Below, piece after piece: positions 11,621-20,892 of a stretch of DNA of 64,000 nt. The stretch spans positions 1-64,000 of the forward strand of contig NZ_LQPP01000043.1 of the NCBI RefSeq assembly GCF_002102345.1. Direction: 5' to 3'. Positions within the stretch are counted from its first letter, which is position 1. Every line of letters begins with the position of its first letter. This DNA comes from Mycolicibacterium peregrinum (GTDB taxonomy: Bacteria; Actinomycetota; Actinomycetes; Mycobacteriales; Mycobacteriaceae). Position numbers and translations under genes: made by a program. The notes under the pieces were generated by a model. The model made no database searches. It was not told the DNA's origin and saw nothing but the letters and a program-made list of their open reading frames with translations.

Positions 11621-13487
11621 GCAGTGCCTCCCGCCGATATCCGGCGATGCGCGCGGCCAACCTGGCGCAGACCGCCGGTGCGTCGGACATGTTGTCCAGA
11701 TAGTCGACGTCGAATCCAGCTTCGGCCGCCGGAGCGGCCACCGAGCGGGACCGGTCCTGCACCAGCAGCGTGGCGGTGTCGAGTTGTCCCCGCACGGCCG
11801 CTGCCACCCCGGCGTATCTCTCCTGGCCCGCGCCGAACAGCGACATCAAACCGTCGTCGGACAGCACCACCAGGTGGCGCAGCTCGTCAGCTCCGCCTGG
11901 AAATTCATGGCCGCCGGGTGGATAGCGGTGCTCGAGCAGATCGAGGGGAAACACGGTGCCGCCGCCGAAGAACGTCGTCAATTGGCGGACGATCTCCGCC
12001 CGGTCCCGGGTGTACACGCTGTCCCCGGCGACCTGGCCGCGACCCGCCCACGACGTGACGCGAACCCGCCCACCGCCTTTGAGTACCGACAGCGCGAGGA
12101 TCATGCCGGCCAGCACGGCAGGGGAACCCCGCTCGGGGCGCGGCATCGATGCGGACGAGTCGATGTAGAGATCCAGTGTCACCGCCTCGGTGGTAGGGGC
12201 CGGATCGTCGGGAAGTTGGGTGCGACGACGCGTCGTCACCCCGGGCACCACCACAGGGTTCACCGCGAGGGTCGCCGGCCAGTCCAGCTCGGTGGCGTCG
12301 TCGCCGAGGTCCCACGTCTCCAGCGGCCCGGGGATCCCGTGTTCGGCGACGCCGCGCCCGGATTGCAGCAGCGGGCGGATCCAGGGCCGGGCCTGCGCCT
12401 CGTACCAGGCCAGCATCACGGCGTTGGGATCGGATCCGTCGAACAAGGCCAAGGTCTGTGCGACACCGTAACTTTGACCCGGAGACTGGACCGTCGGAGG
12501 GGCGCCGACCGCGGACGCCGCGGGGTGCACCGGCGGCTCGTCGAGCCGCGGATCGGCAAGCACCTGCGCGAGTTCTGCTGCCGTCGCGGGGGCTCCGCCC
12601 TGTTCGGCGCATCCGCCGCCGGGCAGGGCGGCACCGTCGGTGATCATCGATTCCAGCACCAGGTAGGGCACCAGGACCATGCCGAAGGTGAGGGCACCGC
12701 CCACCGGGTCCGCCCCGAAAGTCCGGATCGCCTGTGCCACATACTCGGCGTCGGCGATCGGTTGTACCGGCTGGCTCAGCAGTAGTTCGTCCTGGATGGC
12801 GCGCACCCGCATGGCAGCTACCCGGTGGGCACGTTCCTTCTCCTGCAAGTCTTCGCGCACCATCGACACGTCGAGCGTGGCCGGGTCGACGTGCTGGCGG
12901 GCCCGCACCTCTTCACGAACTGCCTCGGGCACCGAGGGAGGGTCGTCGGGGCACAACGTGTTCGACGGCAGGGACCACAGCAACTCGTAGGCACGCATGA
13001 GCACCCACCAGGCCGCATTCGACACCGGCTCCCGGGCGGTCAGCGTGCGCCACAACGTGATCATGTCCGGCTCGGTGCCCGGATACCGCCTGCGCTGCAT
13101 GCGGACCACCCGGTCGTTGATGAGCAGATCCGACCACAGATTGGACAGGTGCCGGGCCGTGCTGGTGACGGGGATGGCGCGGCGAGGGTCACTCGCCACG
13201 ATCGCCCGGGCCATCTGTTGCATGAGCTTGAACGAGATGATGCGGGTGCTCGGAGACAGCACGTGATGGCCGATCTCATGAGCGAAGACGCTGGACAGGT
13301 GGTGTTCGGCGCCCTGACGGGTCAGCTCGTCGAGGTCGATCGAGATCGAAGGCGGAAACGAGAACCAAGCGAATGTCCCGGTTGCGCTGTCGCGCACCAT
13401 GTTCGGCGGATGGAGTTGCACGCCCCACAGGTCGAGTGCGGCCCGCCAGGCCACCAGTTCGGGATCGGTCGGTGCCCGTCCGGTCAT
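11613..13487 (-). CDS. HEXXH metallopeptidase-VWA fusion protein
   Basis: 624 residues from the ATG at 13487, which overlaps the upstream stop (ATGA). The N-terminal part has a zincin motif HEIGH at residues 70-74, followed by a conserved-looking helix WSDLLIND (118-125) that could supply further ligands. The C-terminal part is a von Willebrand A domain with a MIDAS motif DSSAS (443-447), a GGGT (508-511) and SDDG (543-546). The order resembles DUF2201 proteins (peptidase-like domain plus VWA-like domain), which sit beside MoxR ATPases. It is cytoplasmic, with no signal peptide. Probably the metal-binding effector or adaptor driven by the MoxR protein; whether the peptidase is active is unknown. 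Confidence 0.85.
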   Translation of the reverse strand: MTGRAPTDPELVAWRAALDLWGVQLHPPNMVRDSATGTFAWFSFPPSISIDLDELTRQGAEHHLSSVFAHEIGHHVLSPSTRIISFKLMQQMARAIVASDPRRAIPVTSTARHLSNLWSDLLINDRVVRMQRRRYPGTEPDMITLWRTLTAREPVSNAAWWVLMRAYELLWSLPSNTLCPDDPPSVPEAVREEVRARQHVDPATLDVSMVREDLQEKERAHRVAAMRVRAIQDELLLSQPVQPIADAEYVAQAIRTFGADPVGGALTFGMVLVPYLVLESMITDGAALPGGGCAEQGGAPATAAELAQVLADPRLDEPPVHPAASAVGAPPTVQSPGQSYGVAQTLALFDGSDPNAVMLAWYEAQARPWIRPLLQSGRGVAEHGIPGPLETWDLGDDATELDWPATLAVNPVVVPGVTTRRRTQLPDDPAPTTEAVTLDLYIDSSASMPRPERGSPAVLAGMILALSVLKGGGRVRVTSWAGRGQVAGDSVYTRDRAEIVRQLTTFFGGGTVFPLDLLEHRYPPGGHEFPGGADELRHLVVLSDDGLMSLFGAGQERYAGVAAAVRGQLDTATLLVQDRSRSVAAPAAEAGFDVDYLDNMSDAPAVCARLAARIAGYRREALHG

Positions 13488-14098
13488 GCCGGCCAGATCT
13501 CGGCCAGGTACGAGGTCGGCCGCACCACCAGCTGCGCCGTGGCGGGGCCATCGGTCTGCGGGCCGGGTGCGGCTGCGTCGGAGATCACGTGGCCGAACAC
13601 GTCGGCATCGATCTGCCGCTGCTGCGCGCCGACATTCACCGTCCACCTACCCGGTCCACGAGGTGAGGGATCGGTCGGCGGCTGGTCCCACCTGCCGCCG
13701 AGGCCGGTGAAACCGCCGATCCGCGCGATCAATTGGCCCGGAGGGCGCAACGGCCAGTAGAACCGGTCGACAGCCTGCCCGTCGGTGAACGGGACGACCG
13801 CGTCGACCGGTAAGCCCAGCACCGACGCCGCGAGGTCGACGGGCAACAGCTGCAAACGGGACAACGCATCGTCGCGGATCCCCAGCACCCCGGCTCGCCA
13901 GGCGGCCACCGCCGCGACGTTGAACATCACGTCCCGCGCCGCCGAAATACCGCGCAGGGCATGGCGGTACCGCTGCGGATCGCCGCCGAAGCGGGCCACG
14001 TTGCCGGCCGAGATGGCCAGATCGAGGCCGGGCACCGCAGGCAGCTCGGCGGGCGTGGGCAGGTCAAGGTTGACCTGGTGATACGCCCGGGCAATCAC
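13484..14098 (-). CDS. Uncharacterised protein between MoxR and VWA genes
   Basis: 204 residues, not recognised. The sequence is mixed alpha/beta, Ala- and Pro-rich, with no membrane segment or signal peptide. It includes a loop rich in Pro/Arg/Gly (around 140-150) before a strand pattern WTVNVG. It overlaps the MoxR gene by 4 bases and the VWA gene by 4 bases (ATGA each), so stoichiometric synthesis with both is likely. By position it could be a third structural component of a MoxR-VWA complex, but nothing in the sequence shows that directly. Confidence 0.7.
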   Translation of the reverse strand: MIARAYHQVNLDLPTPAELPAVPGLDLAISAGNVARFGGDPQRYRHALRGISAARDVMFNVAAVAAWRAGVLGIRDDALSRLQLLPVDLAASVLGLPVDAVVPFTDGQAVDRFYWPLRPPGQLIARIGGFTGLGGRWDQPPTDPSPRGPGRWTVNVGAQQRQIDADVFGHVISDAAAPGPQTDGPATAQLVVRPTSYLAEIWPA

Positions 14099-15663
14099 CG
14101 GCCGCTCTCCAGCCAGTGCAGATAGTTCGAATACCGTTGGTAGAGATACTTCAACGCGACCAGATCGTCGAAATCCCGCCCGTAGATCTTGCCGACGCCG
14201 GAGACCGACGCGATACGAGCCTCGATCGTGGTGAGGCGCCGGGACACCTCAAGTGCGTCCAAACCGTCGAGGCCGCGGCCGAACTCGTCGAGCAGTTCGG
14301 CGACCGGATCCTCTCCCTCGCGCTCCAGTGCGACGTACTCCCGGCACGAGGTGTCGAACAGGTCGGTCAGCCAGCTCGCCGGATCCGATGCCAGTTCCCG
14401 GTCCGCGCCGGTGTCGAAGCGGGGATGCGCAGTATTCGGTAACAGCTTGCCGCGCAGGGCGAACGGCACCATCGCCCGCACGTCCTCGAGGGTGACGGTG
14501 TCGTTTCCCCGGAACCAGGCCAGCGCCTTGGCGTAGAGCACCAGGTTCTGCAACGAGCGCACCGACACCCCGTTGACGGTCTGCGCACCGAGATCGATCT
14601 GCAGATCGGCACCCGAGTTGGCGTCGATGATCTGCTCGACCTCGAGACCGGCGGTGGCCACCACATCCTTCGTCCGGTACTCGAAGCGGCGGCCACCGTG
14701 CTGGACGAACTCGAAGTGACTGACGAAGAACTCCAACCGGCGGCGTACGTCAGTGGGCACCGGAAGCGCCCGGATCGCCCGGACCATCTCCGCCTGCTCG
14801 GCCGCGCCGAACACCAGCTCCGCGGGCACGTTGTCCTCCGGCCGGTCTCCGGCCTCCACGCGACTCACCAGTTCGTCGAGGAAGCGGCTGTTGAAACCGA
14901 ACGCCTGCACGGTCACGTCGATACGGTCGCGCAGCGCCTGGATCACCGGGAACGTGCCGCCACCGCCGTCGTCATTGGCGGTGAAGAACCAGCTCTCCAC
15001 CCCGTGTTCCGGTGCGGTGACGTGCATCTGGTCGTGGCTTTCCACATAACCCTCGGCCACCATGGTCAGCAGCGCCGACTGGGTCTTGGTCGGAATTCGG
15101 TTGTACTCGTCGAGGATCTTGACCGGTGCGGTCAGCCAGCTCTTCCAGGCGATGGTGATCTCGGCGAGGCTGCCGGCCTGCACCAGATCACGCGGCAACG
15201 GGATCCCGACCAGATCACCCACGGTCAACTGCGGCTGGCCCTGCTGGACGTGGCGGCGCACGTCGGCGGGGGTGCACCCGGCCAACACCCCCATCAGGAC
15301 CGCCAGGGTGGTCTTGCCACGGCCCGGTCCGCCGATCAGCAGGCAGCGTCCGCCGACCGCGAAAGTCAGCAGCGGGACAAGGACATTGGAGGAGTAGGCG
15401 GGTTGCCTGGGCAGGCTCAGGGACGCGCCCGCGTCACCGAGCGGATAGTTGACAGTCGTGTCCGAGCCGAATTCGACGTCGTAGAACGGCGAGATGACGG
15501 CCTTGTTGATCAGCCAGAAGTAGGCGCGGCGCAGCTTCTCGTCGAGAGTGACGGTCGGCTCCGCGGGCGGCGTGAACAGGTCGGCGGCGGTGAGGCCGTC
15601 GGCCGGCGCGTGGCCCACGGGCAGGGTCGGCGATTTGGATACCGCGCTCCACCTGGTCGTCAT
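14095..15663 (-). CDS. MoxR-family AAA+ ATPase
   Basis: 522 residues, first gene of the five-gene operon. Walker A is GGPGRGKTT (111-119) and Walker B KILDEYNRI (182-190), the Asn-Arg variant typical of MoxR/RavA ATPases. Sensor-1 lies in WFFTANDDG and arginine fingers are expected near ALRDRIDV. MoxR ATPases work with VWA-domain partners to remodel or metallate proteins (RavA-ViaA, NorQ-NorD, CoxD-CoxE). Here the partner is the metallopeptidase-VWA protein two genes downstream. The protein is longer than a typical MoxR (about 330 residues), with extra N- and C-terminal regions. It is transcribed from a short gap (15664-15713) after xthA. Confidence 0.92.
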   Translation of the reverse strand: MTTRWSAVSKSPTLPVGHAPADGLTAADLFTPPAEPTVTLDEKLRRAYFWLINKAVISPFYDVEFGSDTTVNYPLGDAGASLSLPRQPAYSSNVLVPLLTFAVGGRCLLIGGPGRGKTTLAVLMGVLAGCTPADVRRHVQQGQPQLTVGDLVGIPLPRDLVQAGSLAEITIAWKSWLTAPVKILDEYNRIPTKTQSALLTMVAEGYVESHDQMHVTAPEHGVESWFFTANDDGGGGTFPVIQALRDRIDVTVQAFGFNSRFLDELVSRVEAGDRPEDNVPAELVFGAAEQAEMVRAIRALPVPTDVRRRLEFFVSHFEFVQHGGRRFEYRTKDVVATAGLEVEQIIDANSGADLQIDLGAQTVNGVSVRSLQNLVLYAKALAWFRGNDTVTLEDVRAMVPFALRGKLLPNTAHPRFDTGADRELASDPASWLTDLFDTSCREYVALEREGEDPVAELLDEFGRGLDGLDALEVSRRLTTIEARIASVSGVGKIYGRDFDDLVALKYLYQRYSNYLHWLESGR

Positions 15664-15713
15664 CCGGCCCCCTCCCGTCGGGCCAATGTTAGCCGCCCCA
15701 CCCTGGCAGAGGG

Positions 15714-16526
15714 TCAGCCGAGCTCGACCACGACCGGGGCATGGTCGCTGGGCGCGGTGGTGCCCTTCTTGGGGCGGCGTTCGTCCTTCACGATCTCCGC
15801 GCCGGTGACGCGGGCGGCCAGACCGGGAGAGCCGAGGATGAAATCGATGCGCATGCCGCGGCGCTTCTGGAACGCCAGCTGGGTGTAGTCCCAGTAGGTG
15901 TAGATCCCCGGCCCTTCGGTGAAAGGTCGCACCACATCGGTGAATTGGGCGTCGTGCATGGCCCGGAAGGCGGCCCGCTCGGGCTTGGACACATGGGTGC
16001 GGCCGTCAAAGACAGCCATGTCCCAGACGTCCTCATCCTGGGGGGCGATGTTCCAGTCGCCGACGAGCGCGATGGGCTTCTCCGGATCTTCCTTCAGCCA
16101 GCCGGCGGCGGTATCCCGCAGGGCCGCAAGCCAATCCAACTTGTAGGCGTAGTGCGGATCGGCCAGGGTGCGGCCGTTGGGCACATAGAGGCTCCACACC
16201 CGCACCCCACCGCAGGTCGCGCCCAACGCGCGGGCCTCGGCGGTGGCCTCTTCCTCGGGTTTGCTGCTCCAGGTCGGCTGACCGGTGAACCCGACCTCCA
16301 CGTCCTCCAGGCCGACCCGAGACGCGATGGCCACGCCATTCCACTGGTTGAGCCCGACGTGGGCCACCTCGTAGCCCAAGGCCGCGAACGGCATCATCGG
16401 GAACTGCGCGTCGGTGCACTTGGTTTCCTGCATGGCCAGCACGTCGACGTCAGCGCGTTCCAGCCAGTCGACCACGCGGTCCACTCGGGTACGGATCGAA
16501 TTGACGTTCCAGGTGGCCAGGCGCAT
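15714..16526 (-). CDS. xthA: Exodeoxyribonuclease III / AP endonuclease XthA
   Basis: 270 residues from ATG at 16526 (M-R-L-A-T-W-N); the open frame upstream lacks family similarity. EEP-fold catalytic motifs are all present: NVNS near the start, the metal ligand Glu in QETKCTD, YVPNGR, GDWNIAP and the terminal SDHAP. It repairs abasic sites and degrades duplex DNA 3'-5'. Equivalent to Rv0427c. It lies 31 bases downstream of the GNAT gene, so it belongs to the def-GNAT-xthA transcript. Confidence 0.95.
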   Translation of the reverse strand: MRLATWNVNSIRTRVDRVVDWLERADVDVLAMQETKCTDAQFPMMPFAALGYEVAHVGLNQWNGVAIASRVGLEDVEVGFTGQPTWSSKPEEEATAEARALGATCGGVRVWSLYVPNGRTLADPHYAYKLDWLAALRDTAAGWLKEDPEKPIALVGDWNIAPQDEDVWDMAVFDGRTHVSKPERAAFRAMHDAQFTDVVRPFTEGPGIYTYWDYTQLAFQKRRGMRIDFILGSPGLAARVTGAEIVKDERRPKKGTTAPSDHAPVVVELG

Positions 16527-16557
16527 GAAGTAAGAGGGTAGAGGGTTCGGGTCAGCG

Positions 16558-17487
16558 TCAGCCGAGGACGTCGTCAGCCGCGACATAACGGGTTTGGTGG
16601 TGCAGCCGGAAACCCAGCGAGGTGTACAGCGCGATCGCCGCGTGGTTCTCGACCTCCACCTGGACGTAGGCCTGCCGGGCACCTGCCTGGGCGCCCCAGG
16701 CCGCCAGCGCGTCGCAGACCGCCCGGGCGTGGCCCTGCCCGCGCTGGGCAGGGGAGACCCGGACCGACGAGATGCCCAGCCAGGGTGTCCCGTCCGGCGC
16801 CGTCGTCACCGCACCGCGGCCCACCGCGCAATCGGGGATCATCGCGAAGGTCAGCTGCCCGTCGACCACGGCGGTCAGCACGTCCACGGGGACATCGCGT
16901 TCGTAGAGCTCGAGCCACTGGGCGTCCGGTTGCTGCGCCAGCGTGACGCTCGACGGCGAGGGTTGCGCTGGCGTGACATTCGGGGAGGAAGAGGGAGGGG
17001 CCGGCAGCTCACGCACCATGACCCGGGCCGGTTTGATGCCAGGGGTGCGAATCGGCAGGAGTCGCTCGGGCAGGGCCAGCCAGGCCGGCAGGCCGCGTTC
17101 GCGGTACCAGTCGCGTACCGCGGCCAGATCCGCGATCTGGGCCGACATGTCCAACGGGATCGCCGAATTGGCGCGGCTGGTGACTCCGTGCCCGGCGCGC
17201 AGCAGCCAACCGCCCAACCATTGCTGCTCGACGCCCGGCCAGGCAAGCGCCGCCGCATGTTCGAGCGCGCGGATCTCCGAGGCCCGCACCGGGGCGTGCG
17301 ACAGCTCACGCACGCTGACGATGTCTGCCGGCGCGATGTCGACGAGCTCGCCGTCCTTGGTGCGGATCAGCGCCGTCGGCTCCACTTGTTCCAGGTGCCC
17401 GATGACGTCGGTGAGCGGCTTGGCCGACCCGGCGGGCAGCCGGTACCGAAGGCTGACCCGCGACCCGACTGCGGGTAATGCCGGCAT
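16558..17487 (-). CDS. GNAT acetyltransferase with N-terminal SH3-like domain (Rv0428c-like)
   Basis: 309 residues. The first 60 residues form a beta-rich module (VSLRYRLPAG...IRTKDGELVDIAPADIV), followed by a degenerate acetyltransferase half and a C-terminal GNAT domain. Motif A reads VRVSPAQRGQGHARAV (Q/R-x-x-G-x-G/A) near residue 255, and motif B is around AYVQVEVENHAAIALY. Acetyl-CoA-dependent N-acylation is expected; the substrate is unknown. Start and def stop overlap by one base (TGATG), and this gene order is conserved in M. tuberculosis. Linkage to peptide deformylase hints at a link to protein N-termini, which is inference. Confidence 0.88.
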   Translation of the reverse strand: MPALPAVGSRVSLRYRLPAGSAKPLTDVIGHLEQVEPTALIRTKDGELVDIAPADIVSVRELSHAPVRASEIRALEHAAALAWPGVEQQWLGGWLLRAGHGVTSRANSAIPLDMSAQIADLAAVRDWYRERGLPAWLALPERLLPIRTPGIKPARVMVRELPAPPSSSPNVTPAQPSPSSVTLAQQPDAQWLELYERDVPVDVLTAVVDGQLTFAMIPDCAVGRGAVTTAPDGTPWLGISSVRVSPAQRGQGHARAVCDALAAWGAQAGARQAYVQVEVENHAAIALYTSLGFRLHHQTRYVAADDVLG

Positions 17488-18080
17488 CAGTGCCCGAACG
17501 GGTCAGGGACCTCACCGGGCATCCAGGACAGGCCGGGAACACCCCATCCGTTGCGCTTGACGGTCTTCTTGGCAGCCCGCGCGTAGCGGCCCACGAGGCG
17601 GTCGATGTAGAGGAAACCGTCGAGATGCCCGGTCTCGTGCTGCAGCATCCGGGCAAACAAGTCGGTGCCCTCGAGAGTGATCGGCGAACCGTCGGCATCC
17701 AGGCCCGTGACCCGTGCCCAGTCGGCCCGGCCGGTCGGGAAATTCTCGCCCGGCACGGACAGGCAGCCCTCCTCGTCATCGTCGGGGTCGGGCATCGTCT
17801 CGGGAATGTCCGAGGTTTCCAGCACCGGGTTGATGACGACCCCGCGGCGCCGCGTGACCTGGCCGCGGGTGGGGGCGCAGTCGTAGACGAACAACCGCTT
17901 GGCCACACCGATCTGGTTGGCGGCCAAGCCAACCCCGTTCGCGGCGTCCATGGTGTCGAACATGGTCTGGATGAGTTCGGGTAGATCCGCGGGCAGCGAG
18001 CCGTCCGGGCCGACAGGCACCGGCTCGGTCGGTGTGTGCAGAACGGGATCCCCGACGATGCAAATCGGTGCGACAGCCAT
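17487..18080 (-). CDS. def: Peptide deformylase
   Basis: 197 residues. It removes the formyl group from nascent protein N-termini using a bound metal. All three motifs are intact: [10 protein letters not shown] (49-58), EGCLSVPG (104-111, metal ligand Cys106) and QHETGHLDG (147-155, His148 and His152 with catalytic Glu149). Like other mycobacterial enzymes it carries an insertion between motifs 1 and 2 ([15 protein letters not shown]). Equivalent to Rv0429c. First gene of def-GNAT-xthA, divergent from the DUF3263 gene across 138 bases that show no clear regulatory motif. Confidence 0.97.
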   Translation of the reverse strand: MAVAPICIVGDPVLHTPTEPVPVGPDGSLPADLPELIQTMFDTMDAANGVGLAANQIGVAKRLFVYDCAPTRGQVTRRRGVVINPVLETSDIPETMPDPDDDEEGCLSVPGENFPTGRADWARVTGLDADGSPITLEGTDLFARMLQHETGHLDGFLYIDRLVGRYARAAKKTVKRNGWGVPGLSWMPGEVPDPFGH

Positions 18081-18218
18081 GGGGGAAGCTTAAGGTGGCA
18101 ATCCTTCTCACCCGACTCGCGGGTTTATGTGTCAGCTCAAGCCAGCAAGCCGTGGTTGAATAATCGCCGAACCACAGCGATGTTATTTCTCAAGTGTCGG
18201 AAGGGTCCAGGGAGCAAT

Positions 18219-18530
18219 ATGGACGGCGCCATGGCGCGGGCTGAGCAATCCGGGGACGACTCTGACCTGAGCGACGGGCTCACCCGGCGCGAACACGATA
18301 TTTTGGCCTTCGAACGCCAATGGTGGAAGTACGCCGGAAGCAAGGAAGACGCGATCAAAGAGCTCTTCTCGATGTCGGCTACCCGGTACTACCAGGTGCT
18401 CAACGCACTGGTGGACCGCCCCGAGGCGCTGGCCGCCGACCCGATGCTGGTCAAGCGGCTGCGGCGGCTGCGGGCAAGCCGTCAGAAGGCGCGCGCCGCG
18501 CGACGGCTCGGCTTCGATATCACTACCTAA
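18219..18530 (+). CDS. DUF3263 protein (Rv0430-like)
   Basis: 103 residues from ATG at 18219, with GGAG just upstream. The central block (about 22-70) contains REHDILAFERQWWKYAGSKE and FSMSATRYYQVLNAL, a helix-turn-helix-like pattern, and the tail is Arg-rich (RRLRASRQKARAARR). The predicted small basic protein is probably nucleic-acid binding. It is restricted to actinobacteria and always next to the VirR gene in mycobacteria. A longer frame starting at 18036 runs into the def promoter region and was not used. Confidence 0.88.
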   Translation: MDGAMARAEQSGDDSDLSDGLTRREHDILAFERQWWKYAGSKEDAIKELFSMSATRYYQVLNALVDRPEALAADPMLVKRLRRLRASRQKARAARRLGFDITT

Positions 18531-18578
18531 AGGTCACGCAATGAGGGATCGGGCGGTTCGCTCGATACAGTGGTGGCG

Positions 18579-19049
18579 ATGAATCAGCGAGACTCCTCCG
18601 GGCTGCCCCTGCGCGCCATGGTGATGGTGCTGTTGTTCCTCGGGGTCGTGTTCCTGCTGGTCGGTTTTCAGGCGCTCGGCTCCGACGACGACTCAGCGGA
18701 GCAATCGTCGTCCGTGGCCACCACGACCGCGACGACCACCACAAAGACATCGGCAAAGGCCGCGCCCGCACCCGACGTCAAGGCCGACGTGCGCGTGTAC
18801 AACATCTCCGACGTTCCGGGTGCGGCCGAAACCGCGGCCAATCAGTTGCGTGAGGCGCACTGGAATGTCACCGAGACCGGCAACCTGACACTTGAAGGTG
18901 TTGCCGGAACCACGGTGTTCTTCGGTGAGACGCCCGATGAGAAGGAAGCCGCCGAAAACGCGGGCAAGGTGTTGCATGCGCCCGTCGAACCCCGACGCCC
19001 CGAACTTCTCGACCAACCACCGGGCGTGATCGTGGTAGTCACCGGCTAG
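18579..19049 (+). CDS. virR: VirR-like LytR_C membrane protein (Rv0431)
   Basis: 156 residues from the ATG at 18579; two in-frame GTG codons at 18570 and 18573 are alternatives. It has one N-terminal membrane helix (about 12-31), a Thr/Ala-rich linker, then a LytR C-terminal domain ([20 protein letters not shown] through GVIVVVTG). In M. tuberculosis the equivalent, VirR, affects cell-wall remodelling and vesicle release; that role is known from the homologue, not from this sequence. It lies between the DUF3263 gene and sodC as in M. tuberculosis. Confidence 0.85.
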   Translation: MNQRDSSGLPLRAMVMVLLFLGVVFLLVGFQALGSDDDSAEQSSSVATTTATTTTKTSAKAAPAPDVKADVRVYNISDVPGAAETAANQLREAHWNVTETGNLTLEGVAGTTVFFGETPDEKEAAENAGKVLHAPVEPRRPELLDQPPGVIVVVTG

Positions 19050-19059
19050 GCTTTGGACC

Positions 19060-19770
19060 ATGCTTAAGTCCGTCGGTGTTGCCGTCCTGTTCGCCGCCCC
19101 TGTCGTCGCACTGAGCGCCTGCAGCCCTCCCGGTCAGGTCCCGTCCGACACGCCCGGAACCACCCCGGCAATCTGGACCGGATCGCCGTCACCCTCGGCC
19201 GCTCCCGGTGAGCACGGCAGCGGACACGGTGCACCGGCCACCAGCGGCGGCGAGACCCTGACCGCCGAACTCAAGACCGCCGACGGCACGTCCGTGGCAA
19301 CCGCCGACTTCCAGTTCGCCGACGGCTTCGCCACCGTGACCGTCGAGACGACCGCCCCGGGCAAGCTGGCTCCCGGATTCCACGGCCTGCACATCCACTC
19401 CGTCGGCAAGTGCGAGGCCAACTCGGTGGCCCCCACCGGCGGTGCACCCGGCGACTTCAACTCGGCCGGCGGCCACTTCCAGGTGTCCGGGCACAGCGGT
19501 CACCCCTCCAGCGGTGACCTGAGCTCGCTGCAGATCCGCGCCGACGGCTCGGGCAAGCTGGTTACCACCACCGACGCCTTCACCGCGCAGGACCTGCAGG
19601 GTGGCGCGAAGACGGCCATCATCATCCACGAGAAGTCGGACAACTTCGCCAACATCCCGCCGGAGAAGTACCAGCAGGTCATCGGCGGCGCACCCGGCCC
19701 CGATCAGGCGACCTTGGCCACCGGTGACGCCGGAAGTCGGGTGGCGTGCGGTGTTATCGGCGCAGGCTGA
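19060..19770 (+). CDS. sodC: Lipoprotein Cu/Zn superoxide dismutase SodC
   Basis: 236 residues. The signal peptide ends in the lipobox LSAC (Cys21), so the mature protein is lipid-anchored outside the membrane. A 50-residue Pro/Ser/Gly linker precedes the Greek-key domain. Copper and zinc ligands are in [23 protein letters not shown] and IIIHEKSDN, and the structural disulfide is expected between the KCE cysteine and VACGVIG at the C-terminus. It dismutates superoxide. Its last 20 bases overlap the GTG start of the YbdK-type gene. Equivalent to Rv0432. Confidence 0.96.
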   Translation: MLKSVGVAVLFAAPVVALSACSPPGQVPSDTPGTTPAIWTGSPSPSAAPGEHGSGHGAPATSGGETLTAELKTADGTSVATADFQFADGFATVTVETTAPGKLAPGFHGLHIHSVGKCEANSVAPTGGAPGDFNSAGGHFQVSGHSGHPSSGDLSSLQIRADGSGKLVTTTDAFTAQDLQGGAKTAIIIHEKSDNFANIPPEKYQQVIGGAPGPDQATLATGDAGSRVACGVIGAG

Positions 19771-20881
19771 CAGCCGCATCGATTTCGCCGGGTCGCCCCG
19801 GCCAACCGTCGGCGTCGAGTGGGAGTTCGCTCTCGTCGACGCCGACACCCGCGATCTGAGCAACGGTGCAGCCGAGGTGATCGCCGAGGTCGGCGAGAGC
19901 CCGCACGTGCACAAGGAGTTGCTGCGCAACACCATCGAGATCGTCACCGGAATCTGTGACAACACCGGTGAGGCGATGGACGACCTGCGTGGCACGCTCG
20001 GCTCCGTACGCAAGATCGTGCACGACCGCGGCATGGAGCTGTTCTGCGCGGGCACTCACCCGTTCGCAAAATGGTCGGCGCAACAGCTGACCGACGCCCC
20101 GCGATACGCCGAACTGATCAAGCGCACCCAGTGGTGGGGCCGGCAGATGACGATCTGGGGCGTGCACGTACACGTCGGGATCTCCTCGGCGCACAAGGTG
20201 ATGCCCATCATCTCCTCGCTGCTCAACCAGTACCCGCATCTGCTCGCGCTCTCGGCGTCGTCCCCGTTCTGGGAAGGCGAGGACACCGGGTACGCCAGCA
20301 ACCGGGCGATGATGTTCCAGCAGTTGCCCACCGCCGGCCTGCCCTTCCAGTTCCAGACCTGGTCGGAGTTCGAGGGATTCGTCCACGATCAGAAGAAGAC
20401 CGGCATCATCGACCACCTCAACGAGATCCGTTGGGACATCAGGCCGTCTCCGCACCTCGGCACGATCGAGGTGCGGATCTTCGACGGAGTGTCCAATGTT
20501 CGGGAACTCGGTGCGCTGGTCGCGCTGACCCACTGCCTGATCGTCGATCTCGACCGCAGGCTCGACGCGGGCGAGCAGTTGCCGACCATGCCGCCGTGGC
20601 ACGTCCAGGAGAACAAATGGCGCGCCGCCCGCTACGGGCTGGACGCGGTGATCATCCTGGATGCCGACAGCAATGAGCGGCTGGTCACCGAAGACCTCGA
20701 CGAACTGCTGAATCACCTTGAGCCGGTCGCCAAGTCGCTGGGATGCGCTGACGAGCTGGCCTCGGTCACCGACATCTACCACGGCGGCGGCTCGTATCAA
20801 CGACAGCGCCGCGTGGCCGAGGAGAATGACGGCGACCTGCGCGAAGTCGTCGACGCACTGGTAGGCGAACTCCAACTGTGA
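19751..20881 (+). CDS. YbdK-type carboxylate-amine ligase (glutamate-cysteine ligase 2 family)
   Basis: 376 residues from a GTG at 19751, which matches the family N-terminus ([16 protein letters not shown]). GCS2 fold: GVEWEF supplies metal-binding Glu residues, followed by [20 protein letters not shown] and [12 protein letters not shown]. The family has weak gamma-glutamylcysteine synthetase activity in vitro; the in vivo product in mycobacteria, which use mycothiol, is uncertain. It overlaps sodC by 20 bases and so is probably translated with it. Equivalent to Rv0433. Confidence 0.92.
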   Translation: MLSAQADSRIDFAGSPRPTVGVEWEFALVDADTRDLSNGAAEVIAEVGESPHVHKELLRNTIEIVTGICDNTGEAMDDLRGTLGSVRKIVHDRGMELFCAGTHPFAKWSAQQLTDAPRYAELIKRTQWWGRQMTIWGVHVHVGISSAHKVMPIISSLLNQYPHLLALSASSPFWEGEDTGYASNRAMMFQQLPTAGLPFQFQTWSEFEGFVHDQKKTGIIDHLNEIRWDIRPSPHLGTIEVRIFDGVSNVRELGALVALTHCLIVDLDRRLDAGEQLPTMPPWHVQENKWRAARYGLDAVIILDADSNERLVTEDLDELLNHLEPVAKSLGCADELASVTDIYHGGGSYQRQRRVAEENDGDLREVVDALVGELQL

Positions 20882-20892
20882 GGATGAGGGCA

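Noticed and set aside
11163-12785. 540-residue plus-strand open frame opposite the VWA gene
   Set aside because: High-GC antisense frame without motifs; the minus-strand genes overlap neatly and carry HEXXH and MIDAS motifs.
13484-15663. MoxR operon considered as a nitric-oxide reductase or CO dehydrogenase maturation locus
   Set aside because: No norCB, cox or other catalytic subunit genes occur nearby, so assignment to a known metallation pathway is not supported.
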